A DNA stretch of 64,000 nucleotides from Stropharia rugosoannulata (Eukaryota; Basidiomycota; Agaricomycetes; Agaricales; Strophariaceae), in contig JANCIK010000011.1 of the NCBI GenBank assembly GCA_028532985.1, positions 1,426,001-1,490,000 on the forward strand, written 5' to 3'. The stretch's first letter is position 1. Each line of letters begins with the position of its first letter. The notes under the pieces are model-generated. The model worked only from the letters and a program-made list of their open reading frames with translations, was not told the DNA's origin and made no database searches. A program made the position numbers and the translations under genes. Shown one piece after another: positions 11,089 through 21,873 of the stretch.

Positions 11089-13427
11089 TCATAGGCCCAC
11101 TAGTAATGGACCCACTCCGACCGCCCCAACCACGACCGCCAGCCACGCGAGTCCCAAGCCCCACCCACCTCCCGGCCCTAGTCCCATAGCGGCACTGCGG
11201 GTCGTCGAAGTGTTGAGCTTGTCGGCATTTGTCAGGATAGGTGTGATAGTGCCCGACGGTGCCGGTTCGCTCACGGCTGTACGAAGCAGAAAAGATGAGT
11301 GATGGAGCACACAAAGACGTATAAATCAGCGACATACCTGGGAAATTTTGGCCAGCCGTATTTGCTGCAGCAACGGCATCTGCCAGCTTCTGGTTTGCGT
11401 CCGCAGGCACAGTGGAGAGGAAGCCCATCTTTGGCGGGTCGACAGAGGGGAACGTGAGGTTGCCGTAATAATATGCCGAGAGGACACTATGAATGACATA
11501 CATAGTCAGTGTCTCTGCCGAAACGAGGGACATTTTGACAGGAATGCAAGAAATCCAGGGACACCATCAGCGCATCAGTTGCCTCCTGGGCCTATGTAGG
11601 GCGAACGCAACGCCGCGGGCATGGACCGCCACACGTCCACATATGTCAGAAAGGAGAAAGACACACACCCTTTCAAGAATGGTGTACCCAGACTCCACTG
11701 AAACTGGTACCCCTTTGGCTGAGGCGCATCTGTCGCAACCAGATTAGCCCTGCAAAGGTCGACGCGATTGACGAATGCCTGGGTGATGAAGTCACGCGGA
11801 TCGACGGGGAACATCTTTCCACCTATTTCAAAGGCAATCGTGTGGGCCTCTGAACAAGGGAATGTGTTCCCTAGGGAAGAAATTATGGAAGAAACAAGGT
11901 CAGCTGGGCCGCGCAAAAGCGAATTACCCTAAAGTATAGATACGTGACCAGTAAGAATGAATGCCTCCCGTATTAAACATATGAATATACGTACAGTGTC
12001 AACGAGCGCAGATAGCTTGATGCTTGACGAAGAGAGTGTTGAAGCGGGAAGCTTCTTTCCGTCGAAGTACACACCATCGAGGAACACCTCCCATGCAATG
12101 GGGTATACCTAAGTACAACAGGGTGAATGTCCTGCCGTGATCGTCCCTATTCTAGGCGACGTTTTATGAAGACAAGAAACACACTAACCTCATTTGAGCC
12201 AGCTGGCGAAGGTAACCCTCCCTCTGCTGTAGTGTATGCCCGTAGAGGAACCCACGTCATATTTGACGATGGCACATCCGTCGGCAGCTCGCCCAGGCTC
12301 AAAGTGCCCCGGTTCCCGCCCACATCAATTGTGTCGCGCTGCAGCATGACAGAAAACATTGGCTGAAACAGCATCCCGGAAGTAACGAGGCGCGCGACGG
12401 TTGGTCCAAGGGTATTATATGATGCGAGCACGGAAGCGATTGTGATCCCCGACTGACGCTTCCGCGATGGTACGACGAGGCCATCCGGGAGGACGGGGAA
12501 GGGCGTGCGCATGAAATCAAAAGAAGGGAATGGCGATCCAAGTTTGATCCCCGGGCGTGTAACGGGGACTTCGTCCTCTGCCCGCCGTTGTAGATTATCC
12601 TGCTGAGCGTTGAATACCGACCGCCAGATGACACTGTTGTATGGGAACCCGAGCCCGAATATTCCAGCTGCATCCACATCCGCGATACTTGTGTTCGTCC
12701 TGTTGATCGCGGCAAAAAATTGCTCCTTCATTTGAATTCCAGCGAGCGACACAGTGTCTTCGCCAATCTCTCCGCTGGCAAAGGTGCCCGTCGTCGAATC
12801 TCCATAGGCGAGGAAGACGTCTACTCCGGAGGGACGAAAGCTCGACTGGGGGTAAACAGGGACGTCATCCTCACAGCCTTGTGTGCATGCGTCGGAAATG
12901 ATCCACAAATCTGACGAGCCAGTGTCTGTGGGATGAAAAAACTCAGCAACCTGAACTTTCTAGAGTTGTTGACGACATACCAAGAATGAGAGGCGTAGTG
13001 ATGCCGCCGACCGTCAGTAAGACCGAGTACGCGCTGCACGGACAAAAATAAACCATCAGTGATCAACCCCAACGACACGCAACCGACAACGGGCAGAATC
13101 AAGGCGACCATTCATGGCACTCATAGCAACCTCCCGGGGAGATCTCAAGATAGCGGGGTTGATAACACGACTAACAAAAAGCAATACGCACACATCAAGA
13201 ACGTCGCCCAAACCAGCGGCGGACGCCATGCCCGCCCTGCGCGCCAGCGTCCTCGGACTAGCCCGGCCGACTATGGGAAGATGTATTCCACCTGCAGTGC
13301 GTTTTGTGTGCCGTTCTGCGATGTCGGCCAGTGATTCGGGCTCGCGCTCGCGTTCACGTCCTTGCAAGGTCGCCGCAGACGCAAACACAGCCAAGGCGTG
13401 TAGAATCCAGAGGGACTTGAAGACCAT
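11089..13427 (-). CDS. Pepsin-like (A1) aspartic protease with signal peptide and GPI-type tail
   Basis: Seen: seven exons (13427..13192, 13033..12981, 12925..12189, 12108..11995, 11928..11669, 11486..11338, 11276..11089), all phases consistent, 578 residues. The N-terminus MVFKSLWILHALAVFASAA is a signal peptide. The first catalytic motif DTGSSDLW is split by intron 2. The second, DTGNSLLRGP, is split by intron 4. The C-terminus is Ser/Thr-rich, then Gly, then a hydrophobic stretch ending at the stop, as in GPI-anchor signals. Known: A1 proteases of this type (yapsin-like) work at the cell surface on proteins. Introns 1 and 5 (158 and 182 bp) are longer than the rest and could hide small exons. 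The gene is transcribed away from HMBS across a 1.7-kb gap. Confidence 0.9.
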
Positions 13428-15141
13428 TTATCGCTCGGTAGAAATTGTAGGCGAGGACGAGGTTCGGATGAGGTATAGGGTTAGTAGTGGGTATTGGTAG
13501 CCTGCTAACCATCAAGCGTGTCGCCGGTGTCGAATGCACCTTGCGAGGGGTGCAGTGTGCGGATATGGAGGAGACGAAATGAATGAACGTGAAAGGGGAG
13601 ACAAACAAGAGGAATAGACTGCGGCCAAGCACAGACTCAGTTCTTGGAAAGCTTAGGTGAGGACGACCTTGGCAAGCGCTTGTGGTATGTCGTATTTTGG
13701 TCGTGCCGTTGATATCTCTCCTGGCCGGCCTTCTCGCCGTGATGGCAACTCGCCGCCGCGCAAATTATACAAGGTGTCATTCAGAAGAAAAGAGTGAAGT
13801 AAAGAGAACTAAATAATGATACATCTTGCCAAGGCTAGTTCTCCGTTGTACTAGTATTTATAAACTTATGCAATGACTTCGCCTGAGGAGGTAAGCCTCT
13901 AAGGCATCCGAACGTCCCGAGCAAGCGGCGGAACAATAATAATTAATGTCAGAACAAATGTCAGCTGAGAAGTTTAAAAGGATCCCGTAACACACCACAA
14001 CTCCACTACCACGTCTTCGAAGCTCTTCGAAGAACGAAGCATGTTCATTCTCTGGATGGCATGGTATTGGAGCGGACATCTGTGACATAATCGATAATCA
14101 GCAAGCAGAGCATAGAGAGATGTCGACCAATGCAGCAATCTATACTGAGACACATCGTCGGAAGAGAATCCCGGAGCCAAGGATGTTTAACTCCCAACGT
14201 GACAAGAATGAGAACGCCTCGTTATAAAAACTCACGACTTTATACTTCATGTATATGAATATGAGCATACATCCAATAGATCAGCGTTTTTCGGTGAGTA
14301 TGCAAAGTACTAGGCAAAGCCCTGATTTTCGAATTTGGGAGCTTCAATCTGCTTCAATCCAAATCGACTGGCCGAAGCCCTAGTAAGCTCTAATCCAGGT
14401 TTTAACGCGTCGGCGCGGCACTCAAAAGCTGTTTCGTAAACGCGTTCACGTTCTCTTGGAATCCCCAGAGAGGAAGATATTGTAACAAATTTTTATTTCC
14501 TACTGGGTTAAGCACGCTGACCAGCAATTTTAACTTGTTTGGGTTTAATGAGGCATTCAATGCAATCTTCATATTTTGACGCTCTGGTGTCTTCTATAAG
14601 ATATAGAGCATAGGACAAGAATCACTTCAAACTACAAAAAGCCACTTTTTGTTGGGTAGACCAATACAGTAACACTGAGGACGAGTCTTCGTTCGAACGT
14701 TTGAATAGTATTTGAAATGATAAACATGTTCTCTGGCGAGATGCATTTTTGATATGTCTAACTAACGTGTATGGTATAAAACTTGCCACAAAAGCCATTG
14801 ACTTGTTATTTAACTGCCAGAGACTTAGCGATCTTCGTCCACTAAGTATAGCATATTATGGTTTCCGATGGTTACAACTTGAGGTATCAATCTAGTCACG
14901 ATATACAACTACTGTAGTATGTATATGAATTCAACGGTACATGTTGCCAGTGGTACATGCTCCATGTACTTGTTGAGTTCGTGCCAAGCGAACCGGCAGA
15001 ATGGATGATATGCAAGGCCCGAGTTGTGCCGGTGTGTAATCTTTCGTCTTCCTCTCGCAACATCAAGATGTTTGCCACACTGACCCAGGACGCCCCTTCT
15101 CATCCACATTATTCTTCGCCGCCTACAGGCTAGCGTTTGCA
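13428..15141. other. Divergent intergenic region between protease and HMBS
   Basis: It holds both promoters. Minus-strand open frames at 13858-14180 share no family motif, and I could not chain them into a convincing gene. A short imperfect tandem, GCTTCAATCT, occurs near 14340. Nothing else is supported. Confidence 0.45.
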
Positions 15142-16267
15142 ATGTCTCGTTCAATAACTTTAGCATCGCGCGCATCACCGCTGGCACAAGTTCAGACAAA
15201 GAGCGTAGTTGCAACTTTGCAGGCAGCTCTGCCTCCAACAGACCATGCCAACCCCACTTTCTCAGCATCGTTTATGGCTACAGGAGGAGACAAGAATCAA
15301 TCCGAAGCCTTATATCTGGCAGGGGGAAAGGCCTTCTGGACGAAGGAGCTAGAGGTCGCCCTGAAGGATGGCGATGTCGACATGCTCGTGCACTGTCTTA
15401 AGGATGTCCCAACTACGCTTCCGGACGGGTGTGTAATAGGTGCAATATTGGAGCGCGAGAACCCTGCAGATAGTCTTGTGGTCAAGGAAGGCAAGCCATG
15501 GAAGACTCTGGATGATCTGCCAGCTGGCAGCACTGTCGGGACGAGCAGCGTGCGCAGAGTGGCACAACTCAAAAGACTTTACCCCACACTCAATTTCCTC
15601 GACGTAGTGAGTATTCCCTAGGATTCATTTCTAACGCGAAATTGATACTAATTCTGTGTCACATATAGCGCGGAAACCTGTGAATAATTTTTTTGTCCTT
15701 GTGCTCATGCATACTGACGCGGCTAGTGATACGCGACTGGCAAAGCTAGACGCGCCGGAGGGCCCGTACGCTGCGCTTATCCTGGCAAGAGCTGGACTTG
15801 TTCGCGTTGGTCTAGGTGCTCGCATCTCGTCCGATATAGGCCCTCCAACGTTGCTCCCCGCTGTTGCGCAGGGCGCCTTGGCTATTGAGATCCGTGCGGA
15901 CGACGCATATGCACAAGAGCTGTGCCAGCTTCTGCTACACCGCGAGACTGCATGGGCATGTAGCGCTGAGCGCGCATGTTTGCGCGTACTCGAAGGCGGG
16001 TGCAGCGTGCCGGTAGGTGTCTCCAGCGCACTGGTTTCTGGGGCAGACGGGGAGGTCCTGACGCTCACCGGCTGTGTTACTTCCCTCGACGGCAAGTTTC
16101 ATGTTGAGCGCACGGTAACGGAGACAGTAGGATCGCTAGAAGATGCGGAGCGTCTCGGGGAGAAGCTTGCGATAATTCTTGTCGAGGGTGGTGCCAGGCA
16201 AATATTGGACGAAATTAATTTGGACAGAACACGGCGCATCTCCAAAGCCAGGGAAGCAGAGAAGTGA
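15142..16267 (+). CDS. HEM3: Hydroxymethylbilane synthase (porphobilinogen deaminase)
   Basis: Makes hydroxymethylbilane from four porphobilinogen molecules in haem biosynthesis (cytosol). Seen: exon 1 15142..15606, an 11-nt exon 15669..15679 and exon 3 15727..16267, 338 residues, normal for the family. Key motifs: the catalytic aspartate in CLKDVPT, STVGTSSVRR, the junction-spanning RGNLDTRLAKLD, and the cofactor-binding cysteine in LEGGCSVPVG. The micro-exon encodes only RGN plus part of Leu, but without it the invariant RGNL motif is lost. The ATG at 15142 gives the family N-terminus (SRSITLASRASPLAQVQ). No mitochondrial presequence is seen. Confidence 0.95.
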
Positions 16268-18815
16268 ATAAAAGAATAATTTTAACTGCATACAGCCCCT
16301 CTCTACAATACTCACGTTTTCTGGCTTATGTGGATAAAACATGTTCCCTTCGACATACCTTTATCTGAAGCGCCCATTTTTTTCCTCGCAAAATTGGTCC
16401 GTTCTGAGTTGTGGGTGAGATCGTAACCGAGTCTGTCATTCCAGGACTTATCCTAACCTATTATGATCTTCGGGAGATTTTCGTCCACAATTCAACTATA
16501 TAGGACAGTAGCGAGACATCAATTGATGATTAATACAGAATATTTATCAATATCACAATGGAAGTATCACTCAAGCACACACAATGTACATTAATTAGGG
16601 ACGTTCAAGTTGAACGCAGCGCCACAGCAAGCCCACATAATGTACATTCCACTTCTTCTGAATACTATATAAATCGGTCCTCACTTTGTCATTGTCATTT
16701 AGATGGCACCTCAGCGTTCAGCACTGACCCCATTGTAACACATCTATATATGGCCTCTATCACAAGTGGAATGAGGACCCTTGTTAGTCCACAATTAATC
16801 TCATCAATGGTACAAAGTCCCTCGCGATAAACGAGCCCATCTCTGAGCTGATATGTCCAACTTTATTAGGCGGAACTCGATATACTCTGACTTGCGTGTA
16901 TCAAGCATTAATCAACTCTTGCAGCTCGGGCGAACTGTCGCTAGTGTTAGCTTTGATCATAGTAGTATTCACTACTCATACTGAATAAATGTACTTGCTT
17001 CAATCTTTTCCGTAGATAATTTCGGTTGCCAATAAAGGTGAGTATGTTAATGTGTTCGATTCGAAATTCCTGGAAGTACGTGTCTATATCCTTGGCTGTA
17101 TGGGAATGTTGGCCCATTTCAAGGATCTTGAAGCCTTTTGTCGCTACAGGCTTCTGACCAAGTCGTCACACGGTGCTGTAGGTACTACGTCTGCGATCGC
17201 GTGCGCTTCCGAAATCTCGTGGCTCGCTCCGAGCGGTATTTATGCGTATGCTCATACGGTCCCTCGGGTGGACTCGGGAGGTGAGATCGCCAGAGATTAT
17301 GCGATTATTTCTGTATATTATTCTCCTACATGTTTTTCCGGCTGCGACCGGTCCCACCTTTGATAGGACCTGTGCCTAAAAACAAGGAACTTTAGAAGGT
17401 CAGTGGCACGGTTTAACTGAGAAGTTATAGATTATCAGAGGAGGTCCCGTACTTGATAAAGAAAGCTGAGACACTAGGCGGTGGAATCAATCCAATTTTG
17501 GAGTTCTCAACTGTTACACTGGGTATGTGTGGTATCATGTCGTACAAGGCGCTCGGGTGCGGCCGCATAGTTTAGAGCATGTTCACTGCGTTGTTCTACC
17601 TAGACATATTCTTCGCACCCCCCCAGTAGCGTGGGTAGAATCAGGCTATATGAACTTTGACTGAGGGCACTGGTCCTCCGCAAGCACCAGTGCGTACGCG
17701 CGTACGAGCTAGTCTATATTAGACAGAGGTTAAGCTTTAAACGTTAACAGCCCTATTTCTCGTGCTCTTCCCCCCTTTCATTGGACATGTCGTGTACCCA
17801 TACTCAGATTCTGGGCGAATCCAATCATAGAATAATTATAGGTCGCAGCAACGAGAAAGAAGGTCGAGCTCCGTTACTCCTCTCACAGTCAACCTACCGC
17901 CAATCAAGTAGTCTGCCTATAAGATTATTTTAGATTTGAATAAGCTGGAAATACTCATTCAGAGAAATCCATTGCTTCTGCTCTATTCTGTTTCATTAGA
18001 TTACTAACGATATGCAAGAGCAACTCAAAAACGGTACTGGTTATCGGGTACAGACGCGGAGCACCACGCCGCTGGCGGGTGAGGAGGGGAATGAAGAGCG
18101 TCTTTTCCTGCTTATTACCTACCCCATTACCTGTGCGATTGATAATAGATACACGCCACATCTCTCCCATAGACGCTCTCATGACCAGCATGCAGGACGA
18201 AATCACGGCATTCGCGCGCCCACGGGCAGGCCTCCTACGGCACGCCGCCTGGGGCACCGCTACTGCAGGTGACCGTGCTCCAGCCCCATTTCACAGGCGC
18301 ACGAGCCGCGTATCAGACATCCCAGTGGGTCGCGCAGTGATCCGGCGGGGAGCATAATAAGAATAGGATAAGTAGTAAGTATAGAAACTGCTCCCAGCTC
18401 TCTGAACCTGCCACCCGCCCCCTTCCGCGCCCGCAACGACGGTGTGTTCGAGCAGAGAACGAGAGGTGAGTGTCGCGTCCGATGACGAACAAGGCACGGG
18501 GGCTGACATTACCCCGCATTCGATCCGCGCCCGCCCCTGTGACCTTGGCTTCCTTTCCCCACCGCTTACGGTGACAATGATCAATTCCATCCATTCTATC
18601 GATCACTCCATCGCCCGCATCCGGGAACGCTTGCTGCTCGCTTTCGAACCGTCGCCAAGTAGGCCCTAGATTATCTATTCTACCCTACATCGCCTACGAC
18701 CTGGCCAGCGACCACATACTAGACTCTCAGAAACGCCTAGAGCTAGAACTGAGCTACAGTGAATACAGCACCACCCAGAAACCAAGAAGACCACTCAGCG
18801 CTACAGAATAGCAAC
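16268..18815. other. Intergenic region with a fourth DUF6534-like remnant
   Basis: Apart from the remnant at 16759-16862 there is no supported gene. Bases 18000-18720 are GC-rich with long open frames on both strands but no motif; the 3' part is the presumed 5' UTR and promoter of the carrier gene. A 30-codon upstream frame starts at about 18577 and closes before the carrier start. Confidence 0.4.
16759..16862 (+). pseudogene. 5' fragment of a DUF6534-like gene (copy D)
   Basis: Plus strand. It aligns at nucleotide level with the start of copy A on the other strand: ATCACAAGT, then ATGAG, CCTT, a CCACA word, TCTCATC, GTA, AAGTCC and TCTCTGAGCTG in the same order and spacing. The frame breaks soon after. 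It shows that the family spread to both strands within 13 kb. Confidence 0.5.
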
Positions 18816-20943
18816 ATGTCTGCAACACAACCCGAGGCACAGGTCGCACTCGTTACCCCGCCCCCAGCGCCTCTCAAGAAGCAGCCGTACCCATTCTGGT
18901 TGGGCGGTGTAGCAGCTACGATTGCGGCGTCCATCACACAGTAAGTCTCTCCGTCGTACTAGGCAATGGGTGCACACTCATGCCGGAGCCCTACAGCCCG
19001 TTAGATCTCACAAAGGTGCGGCTGCAGGCGTCGGGTGATAAGCGCATGCTGGAGAGTATAAAGAAGACTGTAAGGACAGCAGGTACGCTGGATTCTTTTG
19101 TCTACTCGTTTTGTTTTATTTTCTATTCTTCGCCTTCTGCTCTATCTCTACTCGCTCTCCTGGCCATGATGAACCATCTGTTGGTCTACTCCCACAGCGA
19201 GCAGGGCGTGGAGACCCCTATCTCATCCGGCCCGCGCAGCCGCGCCTTGCATCCGACGCGTGTGCAGGCAAGCAGCCGCTGCAGCGCCGTGCTCTCATTC
19301 CTGATAGAAACGGTAATCCCTGCAGCATACGGGGAGACATCGACTGCAACATTGTCTTCCGTTCTGGCCATATGTTGCGGGTAACCAAAAGACGCCTTTC
19401 GCTTTCATTTAATCCCTTCTGTTCCTTCCAAATTCATTCGGCAACTAGAGCAATGCAAAAAACTAACACCGTTTTGTAGGCTTTCGTGGTCTATTCGACG
19501 GCATCTCTGGGACATGGCTGCGCCAGATGTCCTACTCAATGTGCCGCTTTTGGGCGTACGACGAGAGCAAGAAGATGCTAGGCGCGGGCAAGGATGCCCC
19601 CGCGTGGAAGCTGGCAGCAGCTGGTAGCATGGGTGCGTCCTGCGCGGCACATTTCACTCTTTAAATACGTGCGTGGGATAGCTGACGCTGCGGGTATGCA
19701 CATTCTCAGCGGGAGGTATTGCAGGTCTCGTCGGTAACCCAGGAGGTGCATTGTTTTCCATTCCCTCACAAGTAATGGACGCTCATCATGATCCCAGAGA
19801 TTGTTATGGTCCGCTTGCAGGGCGATTTTGCGAAGCCACCTGAGAAGCGCTTCAATTACAAGCATTGTTTCGATGCCCTATTCAGAGTAAGTCATTGGAC
19901 CTGACTTCTTCCCTTTTTCTATCTGTGCTCTCCGCCTGAGGAAAGACATGGTGTGGACCCGTCGTCAGAAGCGAGAGATACGCGGCTTGGCAAGGAGCGG
20001 GGTAGCGCCGGCGCTTAACAAATGAGCGCCAAAATTACGTGCACCTCCGCCCAGCGCGTGCCCTCCGTTTCTCTGACGCGGGTACCGGTTGTAGTAACGC
20101 GCTGCACACTACGCGCTGCTCGGAACTCGTATATGCGCTAGGAAGCGGAGCCAGGCGGTGTGCTGCAGTGGCGGCAGGTGCTACCTACACTCTATGTATT
20201 CCAAAAGCGGTTTCGTTGACTCGTTCCTCTTCACCTTCCCGAGTTGTCAGGCGTTGAATTCTGACATGCTTTGTGTTATAGATGGTACGCGAGGAGGGCA
20301 TCTCGTCGCTTGGTCGCGGAGTGACGCCGAACGTGTTCCGTGCGGTGCTCATGAACGCGAGTCAGTTGGCGTCGTATGTTTTCGTTTTTGCTACCCAAAA
20401 TCAATCATGTCCCTGATGGTCGTGCGCAGGTACGACTTCTTCAAAGCGGAGTTGCTCAAGACCTCGTACTTCGATGATAACATTTTCTGCCACTTTACGG
20501 CATCGTTTGCTGCTGTGGGTAACTTCCCTTCGGATCTGGGTGCGTAGTGTTGATCCCTTGCTTCACAGGGTACCGTGGCGACAACAGTATGCTCTCCGGC
20601 GGACGTGATTAAGGTATGTGTTCCGCTACCGCACTATGCATACATTTACTCATATGTGCACAGAGCCGTATGATGAATGCTTCCGGACCCGGATCGAATG
20701 TACGTGCTTCCTGACTTCTCCTTCTTTATGAATGGGACAGTAAATGCTGAATCCGATCGCATATAGTCGACCCTCGGGGTCATCCGCCAGTCAATCAAGA
20801 ACGACGGGCCGATGTTCATGTTCAAGGGCTGGGTCCCAGCGTGGACGAGGCTCCAACCGACGACCATCCTTATCTTCCTCACGCTCGAGCAGCTAAAGAA
20901 CGGAGTTGACTGGACGCGCAGCAAAGGGTACACTATGTTGTAG
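18816..20943 (+). CDS. DIC1: Mitochondrial carrier, dicarboxylate type
   Basis: Exchanges dicarboxylates for phosphate across the inner mitochondrial membrane, by family analogy. Seen: ten exons (18816..18940, 18997..19082, 19480..19632, 19710..19745, 19798..19886, 20282..20373, 20430..20514, 20569..20613, 20664..20699, 20767..20943) give 307 residues with three carrier repeats. Signature elements are HPLDLTKVRLQ, GNPGEIVMVRLQGDF and CSPADVIKSRMMNA, matching Px(D/E)xx(K/R). GLFDGISGTWLRQM is typical of the dicarboxylate branch. Introns 2 and 5 are 397 and 395 bp, far longer than every other intron here. An in-frame ATG at 18759 could add 19 residues; I prefer 18816 because the resulting N-terminus fits the family length. 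Confidence 0.92.
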
Positions 20944-21358
20944 GCCCGAAATGAGTTGCTGCTGAATACCAGGATGACGAATGAGAGACGAATTACGAGG
21001 TTGGTGGCGCATGTATTTTACCCAACGCATACGTATGTGCCCGCTGCGCGACGACGCAGTGCTAGGTGATCAAAGTCATGAGGAATGAGCGATGGACAGT
21101 CGATGGTGTATGTACTTTGTAGAAAGTTTTGATGATCATCTGTGTTACTGTTGTCTGTACTTCTTGCGGATTGTTCTGCTTTGTATACCACTGTTAAATT
21201 TATTTCTTCTCGCAAGTTGTGGGAGGCTGTAGGGGTTTGGTAGGGTTAGTGAGTAGGTCGCGCCGAAGGCGGCCGGGCCCCAGGGCGTCGAGACCGCTGC
21301 TAAAGCACGTGAAATAGAGCATCAGCTGACCGTGTGTGGTCCGTGCGCATATCCCGAC

Positions 21359-21365
21359 TATAAAA
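21359..21365 (+). promoter_or_regulatory. TATA box of the U2 snRNA gene
   Basis: TATAAAA lies 26 bases upstream of the inferred U2 5' end, the usual distance for an RNA polymerase II start. Confidence 0.65.
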
Positions 21366-21384
21366 GCACACCTCTGACAAAATG

Positions 21385-21575
21385 ATTCCTTACCACTCTG
21401 GCCTTTTGGCTTAGATCAAGTGTAGTATCTGTTCTTAATAGTTTAACCACTATTATGGAGGCACCGCCTCCATTTCTGGTTATCTTATTTTTGCCGCCCC
21501 AGCTCCTCGGGCTCTGCTTGCACCCCTTGGACGCGATGACCTTGCCGCTGCACTACTGGCTTGTGTTGTCGGGGG
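21385..21575 (+). ncRNA. U2: U2 spliceosomal snRNA
   Basis: Base-pairs with the intron branch site during splicing. Seen: the near-invariant 5' domain CTGGCCTTTTGGCTTAGATC followed by AAGTGTAGTATCTGTTCTT, including the branch-site recognition word GTGTAGTA at 21420-21427. Then come a stem-loop IIa-like repeat (TTAATAG/CTATTA), a perfect stem IIb (GGAGGC ACC GCCTCC, 21457-21471), a candidate Sm site ATTTTTG at 21487-21493 and GC-rich 3' stems. The 5' end is placed at the A of ATTCCTTACC. The 3' end is approximate (21565-21590). Confidence 0.93.
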
Positions 21576-21600
21576 ATTCCTCTTTAAGAGGTCTTTCTCT

Positions 21601-21650
21601 TTGCTGAATACTTGAATCCACATTACTTAATGTGGCTTTAAATTCAGCAA
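21601..21650 (+). repeat. Hairpin downstream of U2
   Basis: TTGCTGAAT (21601-21609) pairs perfectly with ATTCAGCAA (21642-21650), and inside it CCACATT pairs with AATGTGG around a four-base loop. It lies about 25 bases beyond the probable U2 3' end. It could be a 3'-processing stem-loop of the kind cut by RNase III enzymes in yeasts; that is inference. Confidence 0.5.
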
Positions 21651-21873
21651 ATGGATTGCCTTGCAAAGATCACTTTTGGTTTCACTTTAGTAGTTGTTGT
21701 GCACTAAATGTATTCAATTTTATTTCGATATATGTTTCGCAGACCTCTTACTGTGTGACTTTGTCTCTATAATTGTTGTGAATAATGCCTTTGTATGAGG
21801 AAATGTGGCTATCCAGAGGAATATTCACAGTAATGTGCTCTGGTAAATGCATACTAGTCTAATGAGTGTAATG

